A DNA stretch of 6,623 nucleotides from JAYREN01 sp041908845 (GTDB lineage: Bacteria > Acidobacteriota > Holophagae > Holophagales > Holophagaceae). The position numbers and the translations under genes are program-made. The DNA lies in the NCBI GenBank assembly GCA_041908845.1, contig JAYREN010000179.1:1-6623 (forward strand), read 5' to 3'. Below are positions 1 through 5,174 of this stretch, piece after piece (within the stretch, counting starts at the first letter, position 1; every line of letters begins with the position of its first letter). The notes below the pieces were generated by a model. That model was not told the DNA's origin. It saw only the letters and a program-made list of their open reading frames with translations, and searched no databases.

Positions 1-1282
1 TGTCGATCTTCTGGGGCTTGGCCTTCTCCTTCTCCAGGTCCACCAGCCACACATTCATGGCCTGGTCCGTGAAGACGAGCTTCTTGCTGTCCGGGGACCA
101 GGTGGGGTTGTAGTAGAAACCGGGATCCAGGGCGATGCTGCGCGGGTCGCCCTTGCCGTCCTGGGGTTTCAGGTGCAGGGCGTACTCGCCGCTGGCATCG
201 CTGAAATAGGCGATGGCCTTGCCGTCCGGCGACCAACTGGGATCCCGCTCCATCACTCCGGGGGTGCCGGTGAGGATCCGCGGAGAGCCCTTCTCGGCGG
301 GCATGGTGAAGATCTCGCCTCGGCTTTCGAAGACGGCCCGGGCGCCGGTGGGGGAAATGGCCCCCTTGGCGATGCGCTTGCCTACGGCCTTGAACTGCTC
401 CCGCACACCAGGCATGTCCCCCTGGAGGGTGACTTCCACCTTGCGGGACTTCCCGCTGGCGAGGTCGAAAAGATGGAGGCTGCCGAACTGCTCGTAGGCG
501 ATGGCGCCGGGACCGGCCGAGGCGCTCTTCAGATCCAGGCCCGTGTTCTTGAGCACCTGGGCCACCTGCTGGGTAGCGGTGTCATAGGCATACAGGGTGA
601 TGGGTCCCTGGCGATCCGACAGGAAATAGACCTTCGAGCCCACCCACATGGGGTTGAAGTCGTTGCTGTCCTTGCGGGGCACCTTGACCACACTGGAATC
701 CTTGAGGTCGGCGATCCACAGGTAGGACGCCGTGCCGCCCCGGTAGCGCTTCCAGGCCTCGAAGGCCCGGCGCATGGGCTCGTAGACGAGGCGCTTGCCA
801 TCCGGCGAAAAGCTACCCGCGTGAGCCATGGGCAAGGGGATCGCTTCGGGCCAGACGCTGTTGGGAGCCAGGGTGAACAATTGCTGGGTGCGCCCCGTTT
901 GGCTGTTGCGACCGGAGGCGAAGAGGATTTTGCCATCCGGAGTCCAGCCCTGCACCAGGTCCGGACCAGGGTGCCAGGTCATCCGGGTGGGACTGCCACC
1001 CTCCACCGGCACCGTGTAGACATCCACATTGCCGTCATACTCCGCCGTAAAGGCGATCCTGCGGCCGTCCGGGGAGAAATGAGGCTGGCCCTCCAGGCCG
1101 ATGCCCGCCGTGAGGCGTCGGGCCTCGCCACCCTCCCGGGAGGTGATCCACAGATCCCCCGCCTGGGAGAAGACGAGGTGCTGCTGGCTAAGAGCGGGCT
1201 GGCGGAGCAGCAGTGGCCCATCGGCCGAGGCGGTGGCGCCTGCGGCGAGCAGCAGAGTGGCCAGGGTCAAGGTTCGAGGCAT
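1..1282 (-). CDS. Exported tricorn-protease-like beta-propeller protein (S41 tricorn family), 3' end cut by window edge
   Basis: This is the N-terminal part of a tricorn-type protease, a large self-compartmentalising serine peptidase that cuts polypeptides into short peptides. The frame is open from ATG 1282 to the left edge, giving 427 residues without a stop. Residues 1-20 form a Sec signal peptide (basic Arg3, hydrophobic core, A18-S19-A20 before Asp21). The rest is propeller sequence with repeated PD40/TolB-type motifs: FSPDGRR at 69-75, TPDGK at 114-118, FSPDGK at 158-163, SPTGA at 310-314, WSPDGK at 350-355 and WSPDSKK at 395-401. Stretches such as EYDGNVDVYTVP, WKRYRGGTA, YFLSDR, SASAGPGAIAYEQ and FSDASGEYALH are typical of bacterial tricorn homologues as I remember them. 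Family members run to about 1,050-1,100 residues, with PDZ and S41 catalytic domains following the six- and seven-bladed propellers; those would lie outside this window, so catalysis cannot be confirmed. A protease-less TolB-like propeller protein is the alternative. The start at 1282 is preferred over in-frame ATG 1288 because of ribosome-binding-site spacing. Confidence 0.9.
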   Translation of the reverse strand, partial: MPRTLTLATLLLAAGATASADGPLLLRQPALSQQHLVFSQAGDLWITSREGGEARRLTAGIGLEGQPHFSPDGRRIAFTAEYDGNVDVYTVPVEGGSPTRMTWHPGPDLVQGWTPDGKILFASGRNSQTGRTQQLFTLAPNSVWPEAIPLPMAHAGSFSPDGKRLVYEPMRRAFEAWKRYRGGTASYLWIADLKDSSVVKVPRKDSNDFNPMWVGSKVYFLSDRQGPITLYAYDTATQQVAQVLKNTGLDLKSASAGPGAIAYEQFGSLHLFDLASGKSRKVEVTLQGDMPGVREQFKAVGKRIAKGAISPTGARAVFESRGEIFTMPAEKGSPRILTGTPGVMERDPSWSPDGKAIAYFSDASGEYALHLKPQDGKGDPRSIALDPGFYYNPTWSPDSKKLVFTDQAMNVWLVDLEKEKAKPQKID

Positions 1283-1288
1283 GGGCAT

Positions 1289-1292
1289 CTCC
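1289..1292 (-). promoter_or_regulatory. Ribosome binding site deciding the tricorn-like gene start
   Basis: The minus strand reads GACGGAGATGCCCATGCCT. GGAG at 1292-1289 lies six bases before ATG 1282, which is good spacing, but directly abuts the other in-frame ATG at 1288, leaving that one no spacing. This supports the shorter start, which also begins the signal peptide with MPRT. I saw no convincing -35/-10 pair upstream. Confidence 0.6.
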
Positions 1293-1427
1293 GTCAAAGG
1301 TATCCAATCGTGTCCCCGGATCGAGGACAGAAGAATAGTAATACGAGGCATCCTTGGGGGGGCTTACTCCTTTGGATGGGTTGGCGGCTGGAATTGGGGC
1401 TGCGACCCATGGCGTAAGGAGAACGTC

Positions 1428-1457
1428 CACGGATGCACACGGATAAACACGGATGGG
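1428..1457. repeat. Three 10-bp direct repeats with core CACGGAT
   Basis: CACGGAT occurs at 1428-1434, 1438-1444 and 1448-1454, exactly ten bases apart, each followed by a different trinucleotide (GCA, AAA, GGG). On the minus strand it reads as repeated ATCCGTG. I remember very similar intergenic strings, with variants of ACGGATGAACACGGATAAA, scattered through genomes of unrelated phyla, often mis-translated as short peptides containing CTRINTD; that frame can be seen here on the plus strand. The function is unknown. It may be a dispersed repeat rather than a site specific to this locus. Confidence 0.65.
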
Positions 1458-1474
1458 GTTTCAGCGTGGGATCG

Positions 1475-1492
1475 GCCCCTGACAGAAGGGGC
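1475..1492 (-). terminator. Weak hairpin, possible terminator after the secreted-protein gene
   Basis: GCCCCT (minus strand 1492-1487) pairs perfectly with AGGGGC (1480-1475) around a six-base loop, 46 bases after the stop codon at 1539-1541. There is no T-run after the stem, so it is at best a weak or Rho-assisted terminator. Confidence 0.25.
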
Positions 1493-1538
1493 AGCGTCCA
1501 GGCCTTTCAGCACTTCTTAGAACGGCGGGAAAGCGAAC

Positions 1539-2669
1539 CTAGTGATCCGCATAGATCACGAAGTAGTCTTTGAAGGTGGCTACCAGATCATCGTTCTTGA
1601 AATGGTATCCATAGATCTGATTGCCAGGATTGAGCGGCTGATCAGGCCCCAGGGGGACCAGTTCTTCCACCTTCCACCCACCCTGCGCATCCAGGAAGAC
1701 ACGAGCCAGGCGAAGGCCCTTCACCCGCTTGGAATCCTTCAGGAACTTCTCGCCTATCCCGAAAATCTTTTCGTGCTTGCGGTTGTAGTCCCCCAGCCAT
1801 TCCGCCTGGAAGACCTTCTGGATGAATTTCTTCGGGAACAGGTCCTGGGGCTTGAAGGGCAGCCGCCTATAGTCCATGTGGAACTTGATCCGCGCAAGGT
1901 AATTCGCCGGTAGCACCTCGATTGATGGGGTGAAATCGAGCGCGGGATGATTCGAGAAGCAACCCTGGCCGTACCAGGTCGCCTGGAAACAGGTCTGCTG
2001 GCGGTAGGGCCAGCCATCCTTCACCAGGCCCTGGCCAGGGATGTAGAAGTCCACATACGCATGAAGCCCCTGGAACGCCTGCACCCGCACCACGGGCCAC
2101 CGGGGGAGGCGGTCCTTGATGTCTGCCGTGCCCTGGCTCTTATCCCCAAGCGCATCCCATGTCTCCCCATCGTTAGTGCTCACGTCCACCAGAACATGAA
2201 CACCGTTCTGGACATCCCACCGAAACTTGCCTTCGCCCTCTTCGGTGATCATCAGCCGAGGGGGTACAGGAGAAATGCCATCGACCCGGCCTTGCATTTC
2301 GCCAAGGCCATTACCAAGAACACGGTAACTTTCAAACGGTTCGTAGCCGACGTAGGCCGACCAGGATTTCCCACCACCACTTGAAGCCGTTTCGACCGCA
2401 ATCCCGCGATTCCAAACTTTCCCGGACTTTGCTTTGAGTTCGAGACGGTTGGGTGCGCGCAGATCACGGGACATGAGGTGCGCATCCCACCGGTTGGCAT
2501 AGATGATCGAGAGGATGTATGGCTGGCCCTTTTCGTCCCATCTACCGTACAAATCCACCCAGCCTTCGTAGCCTTCGATGCCGGTCATGGCACGCTCGTA
2601 TCTCTGCGCACCTTGGGCGGACATGTGTAACGCGATCATGGATGCAAGTGCAAGCGGAACCCATCTCAT
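1539..2669 (-). CDS. Secreted protein of unknown function, 376 aa
   Basis: I do not recognise the family. Residues 1 to about 20 form a Sec signal peptide (Arg2, then a hydrophobic VPLALASMIALHM core, cleavage near 18-21), so the product is probably periplasmic or secreted. Residues 30-140 look like a beta-rich domain. S164-W171 (STNDGETW) resembles the Asp-box of sialidase/BNR proteins (SxDxGxTW, with Asn at the third position). Residues 155-215 have an FnIII-like alternation ending in VRVQAFQGLHAYVDFYIPG. C227 and C237 are the only cysteines and could form a disulfide after export. The C-terminal 120 residues are rich in Lys, Phe and Tyr. ATG 2669 overlaps the stop of the upstream gene (ATGA), and GAGG at 2678-2675 sits five bases before it, so translation is likely coupled. 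Base composition looks lower in GC than in the flanking protease genes. No catalytic motif is evident. Confidence 0.8.
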   Translation of the reverse strand: MRWVPLALASMIALHMSAQGAQRYERAMTGIEGYEGWVDLYGRWDEKGQPYILSIIYANRWDAHLMSRDLRAPNRLELKAKSGKVWNRGIAVETASSGGGKSWSAYVGYEPFESYRVLGNGLGEMQGRVDGISPVPPRLMITEEGEGKFRWDVQNGVHVLVDVSTNDGETWDALGDKSQGTADIKDRLPRWPVVRVQAFQGLHAYVDFYIPGQGLVKDGWPYRQQTCFQATWYGQGCFSNHPALDFTPSIEVLPANYLARIKFHMDYRRLPFKPQDLFPKKFIQKVFQAEWLGDYNRKHEKIFGIGEKFLKDSKRVKGLRLARVFLDAQGGWKVEELVPLGPDQPLNPGNQIYGYHFKNDDLVATFKDYFVIYADH

Positions 2670-3007
2670 CGGGACCTCGATGGTTGTTGTGCTTTGAGAA
2701 CGGTGAAGGTCAGATCCTTGTAGACTCTCGAGTCTTCAGCGGAACCCACGCGGATGATGAGTTCACCGAGCGGAACGCCCGCCAACAGAGCCCCTGCCGT
2801 GACTTTGCCATTTTGATCCACGGTACCAGGCCCGGAAAGGACCCCCCACTTCAAGGCATTGGTGTATCCCCCTTCCGCACGTACAGAGAGAGTGACGCTC
2901 TCCCCTTCGATCAACAAGGGTGGAGGAGGATGGATCCCTGTCCCACAGTGTCCCTTCTGGTTCAGCGGAAGGTCTGTTTCTGAAACGCCCCCCCGCCCGG
3001 CGATCAC
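2666..3007 (-). CDS. Small protein with a bacterial Ig-like domain, possibly 5'-truncated
   Basis: From GTG 3007 the product has 113 residues. A proline stretch (27-30) is followed by an Ig-like beta sandwich at about 31-104: the pattern ESVTLSVRAEGG, then W54 and GPGTVDQNGKVTA, is typical of Big_2-type bacterial Ig-like domains, which usually occur in exported or surface proteins. No signal peptide, lipobox or membrane segment is visible, which is odd for this fold and for a partner of a secreted protein. The gene ends in TGA 2668-2666 inside the ATG of the next gene (ATGA overlap), strong evidence that both are expressed together. The start is uncertain. GTG 3007 has a good ribosome binding site, TTG 3040 has none, and the frame stays open upstream as far as the stop codon of the S9 gene. 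A strong terminator lies between it and that gene, so it needs its own promoter or read-through. Function unknown. Confidence 0.6.
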   Translation of the reverse strand: MIAGRGGVSETDLPLNQKGHCGTGIHPPPPLLIEGESVTLSVRAEGGYTNALKWGVLSGPGTVDQNGKVTAGALLAGVPLGELIIRVGSAEDSRVYKDLTFTVLKAQQPSRSR

Positions 3008-3013
3008 AGTGAG

Positions 3014-3021
3014 CCTTTCCT
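3014..3021 (-). promoter_or_regulatory. Ribosome binding site supporting the GTG 3007 start
   Basis: The minus strand reads AGGAAAGG CTCACT GTG: a purine-rich Shine-Dalgarno sequence six bases before GTG 3007. The alternative in-frame TTG at 3040 is preceded by CTCTGCCGTTGT and has no such site. Confidence 0.5.
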
Positions 3022-3048
3022 GGATGCGCGAAGAACCCAAACAACGGC

Positions 3049-3084
3049 AGAGAAAGGGCGCGCAGGAAATCCCACGCGCCCTCT
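3049..3084 (-). terminator. Rho-independent terminator after the S9 peptidase gene
   Basis: On the minus strand AGGGCGCG (3082-3075) pairs perfectly with CGCGCCCT (3062-3055). The inner TGGG/CCTG can extend the stem through wobble and GC pairs, leaving an ATTT loop, and the stem is followed by TTCTCT. It begins about 36 bases after the S9 stop codon. The GC-rich stem with a pyrimidine/T-rich tail fits an intrinsic terminator, separating the protease transcript from the downstream gene pair. Confidence 0.75.
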
Positions 3085-3118
3085 GACAGCCAACCCCACT
3101 AGGGTTGAAGCGTTCCGC

Positions 3119-5143
3119 TCACTTGCCCCACTTGTTGGCCCAGCCGAGCATGGTCTCGAACCAGAGCTTGGCGTTGGCGGGCTTGGCCACGAAGTGGCCT
3201 TCGTCGGGGAAGATCAGGAGCTGGCTGGGGATGCCCCGCAGCTGGTGCACGTTGTAGAGCTGCAGGGCTTCGGTGTAGACCACGCGGAAATCCCGCATGC
3301 CGTGGATGACCAGCATGGGCTTCTTGAAATTCGCGTAGGCGTTGTGGGGGCTGTGCTTTTCCCAGAGGGCCTTGGTCTTGGGGCTGTCCCAGGGGAAGCC
3401 CTTGAACTCGTGCTTGGGGAACCACATCTCCTCCGTGGCCAGCTGCATGCTCTGGGTGTTGAAGATGCCCGCATGGCTGATGAAGGCGCAGAACCTATCG
3501 GCGTAGTGCCCGGCCATCCAGTTCATGGCGTAGCCGCCGTAGCTGGCGCCTGCGGCCACGACCCGCTTGGGGTCCGCCTGGGGTACGGTCTTGAGCACGC
3601 CATCCAGCACCTTCATCAGGTCGCCCATGACCAGGCCGGACCAGTCGCCGGAGATCTGGTTGGTGAAGGTCTGGCCGTAGCCCGTGGAGCCCCGGGGATC
3701 CGGCGCCACCACGATGAAATCCTGGCCCGCGAAGGCCTGGTAGTTCCAGCGGGGATGCCAGTTGTCCTCGTTGGAGCCCTGGGGGCCGCCGTGGACCAGG
3801 AAGACCACCGGGTATTTCTTGGCGGGATCGAAGCCCACGGGCTTTAGCACCAGGGTGTGCACCATGGGGGCCTTGCCGTCGGGGCCCGCGGCACCCTTGA
3901 ACCAGTGGCTCTCGGCGCGGTTCAGGCCCAGCTCCTGGGTGAGCGCCTCATTGTGGGTGGTGGCGCGCACGGTCTTGCCGCTGGCGAGATCCAGCTCATA
4001 GAGATCCGGTGGGGTGGCAGAATCGGTCACCAGGGAGAGCGCCTTCTGGCCGCCGGGCATGGTCGTGAAGCCCGCCACGTAGAGGTTCTTGGTGAGGGCC
4101 TTGGGGAGGTTCTTCCCGTCCCAGCGGAACAGCTCCTGATGGGACTTGTCCACGGCGGTGAAGAGGATGTCCGCGCCCTGCCATTCGAACTCGCCGATCT
4201 GGGCGTCGAAGGCCTGGGTGGTGCGCACCACCTTGCCGGTGGCCCGATCCATGACCCACAGCTCCCACTTGTCGGACTCGAAGCCGGGCACCCGCTGGGC
4301 ACGCCAGGCGAGGTACTTGCCATCGGGAGAGTAGCGGGGGGTGGAATCCGCGGCGGGGTTGTCCGTGAGCTTGCGTATGGGGCCGCCATTGATGCTTACT
4401 TCGAAGACCTCGTGATTGGTGCTGACGCCCTTGTGGGCCTCCAGATTGCTGGCGAAGGCCAGGGTCTTGGAGTCCGGGCTCCAGGACATGTCATCCCCGG
4501 CGGCCACCATCCCGGAGTTGAAGCCCGGGGCATCCTTGTCCCAGCCCGCGGTGAGATCCTTCGGGCCACTGCCGTCGGCCTTCACCACGAAGATGTGAGA
4601 GACCTGCTTGGGGTCGCGCCAGCTCATCCAGTGCTTGTACATCAGGGTGTCGAAGCGCATGCCCGTGGTCTTCTGCTCGGCCTTGGCCTTCAGGTAGGCC
4701 GCGTTCTCGGCGTCGTTGCCGCTGGGCACGGTGGTGCTGATGAAGGCCAGCATGGTGCCGTCGGGGCTCCAGATCTGCCCCTCGGCGCCGCCGGAGAGCT
4801 GGGTGATCTGCGAAGTCTTCCGGGTGGCCAGGTCCAGCACCCAGATCTGTCCCTGAGCCTCATAGGCCAGGCGCTTGCCGTCGGGGCTGAAGCGGGGGCG
4901 CCCCTGGCTGCCGGGCCCTAGATCCAATTCCTGGGCAGGGCCGCCCGCAGGCTTGAACCATATTCGGCTCGTGATGGTATTGGCCTCGGCGTCCACCGTC
5001 CCCACCTGGTAGGCGACATCGCCCGTGGTCGAAACCTGGGGATCGGCCACCCGCTTGACCTTGAAGAGATCGTCGACCTGCATGGGCCGCGATGCCGCGA
5101 GGGAGACGGCCACGAGGCCGAAGACGAGAGCTGGTATGCGCAT
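3119..5143 (-). CDS. Exported S9-family peptidase (S9C acylaminoacyl peptidase / dipeptidyl-peptidase 5-like), 674 aa
   Basis: This is a serine exopeptidase that removes dipeptides or acylated residues from oligopeptides, probably in the periplasm. Residues 1 to about 17 form a Sec signal peptide. Residues 20-420 are an N-terminal beta-propeller with PD40-type motifs: FSPDGK at 85-90, WSPDGT at 125-130, WSPDSK at 221-226 and YSPDGK at 271-276. Residues 430-674 form the alpha/beta-hydrolase domain: HGGPQG at 451-456 (oxyanion region), nucleophile Ser534 in GASYGGY, Asp618 in HGMRDFRV and His650 in DEGHFV, so the triad is complete. The length matches DPP5 and S9C relatives (about 650-700). ATG 5143 has GGAG six bases upstream and opens directly into the signal peptide. 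The gene begins 31 bases after the S41 protease stop, suggesting one transcript, and ends before a strong hairpin terminator. Whether it acts as a dipeptidyl peptidase or an acylaminoacyl peptidase cannot be told from sequence alone. Confidence 0.95.
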   Translation of the reverse strand: MRIPALVFGLVAVSLAASRPMQVDDLFKVKRVADPQVSTTGDVAYQVGTVDAEANTITSRIWFKPAGGPAQELDLGPGSQGRPRFSPDGKRLAYEAQGQIWVLDLATRKTSQITQLSGGAEGQIWSPDGTMLAFISTTVPSGNDAENAAYLKAKAEQKTTGMRFDTLMYKHWMSWRDPKQVSHIFVVKADGSGPKDLTAGWDKDAPGFNSGMVAAGDDMSWSPDSKTLAFASNLEAHKGVSTNHEVFEVSINGGPIRKLTDNPAADSTPRYSPDGKYLAWRAQRVPGFESDKWELWVMDRATGKVVRTTQAFDAQIGEFEWQGADILFTAVDKSHQELFRWDGKNLPKALTKNLYVAGFTTMPGGQKALSLVTDSATPPDLYELDLASGKTVRATTHNEALTQELGLNRAESHWFKGAAGPDGKAPMVHTLVLKPVGFDPAKKYPVVFLVHGGPQGSNEDNWHPRWNYQAFAGQDFIVVAPDPRGSTGYGQTFTNQISGDWSGLVMGDLMKVLDGVLKTVPQADPKRVVAAGASYGGYAMNWMAGHYADRFCAFISHAGIFNTQSMQLATEEMWFPKHEFKGFPWDSPKTKALWEKHSPHNAYANFKKPMLVIHGMRDFRVVYTEALQLYNVHQLRGIPSQLLIFPDEGHFVAKPANAKLWFETMLGWANKWGK

Positions 5144-5174
5144 GGAACGCTCCGGGGTGAGTCTTTTGGGTTCG

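Larger units (their letters stand above)
1283..1538. other. 256-base intergenic gap between the secreted-protein gene and the tricorn-like gene
   Basis: No gene is supported here. Open frames that cross it on either strand are short and have no recognisable protein content. From right to left on the minus strand it holds a weak GC-rich hairpin (1475-1492), the CACGGAT triple repeat (1428-1454), an AT-richer patch (about 1331-1345, minus strand TATTACTATTCTT) that might include a -10-like hexamer but has no matching -35, and the ribosome binding site of the tricorn-like gene. The gap presumably carries the promoter for that gene, but I cannot point to it. Confidence 0.5.

Noticed and set aside
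173..1417. A 414-codon open frame on the plus strand antisense to the tricorn-like gene
   Set aside because: Its composition (Gly, Ala, His, Arg rich, without motifs) is typical of antisense shadows in GC-rich DNA. The minus strand codes for an unmistakable propeller protein over the same bases, though that gene lacks a stop in the window.
1101..1520. Plus-strand frame across the intergenic gap containing the peptide HGCTRINTDG
   Set aside because: It is the translation of the CACGGAT repeat, a familiar artefact of this repeat type, and the rest is antisense to the tricorn-like gene.
1542..1559. Perfect inverted repeat GTGATC-CGCATA-GATCAC at the end of the secreted-protein gene
   Set aside because: It lies within the last codons, has only a six-base AT-containing stem and no T-run after it, so it is not a credible terminator. 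Six-base palindromes are common by chance.
2763..3044. A 93-codon minus-strand frame starting MFGFFAHPGKAHC that overlaps the Ig-like gene
   Set aside because: Downstream of the G-run the sequence is Arg/Gly-rich out-of-frame translation without domain features, whereas the other frame has a clear Ig-like pattern and the ATGA overlap. Only its first part is kept, as a possible lost signal peptide.
3119..3121. Possible stop-codon read-through joining the S9 peptidase to the Ig-like domain in the same frame
   Set aside because: A one-in-three coincidence of frame is enough to explain it. A strong terminator hairpin follows the stop, and the intervening translation (Cys/Arg-rich) does not look like a linker.
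3857..4921. A 354-codon open frame on the plus strand antisense to the S9 peptidase (and a 217-codon one at 3194-3847)
   Set aside because: Both mirror the codon phase of the S9 gene, have Gly/Val/His-rich low-information sequence and no recognisable domain.
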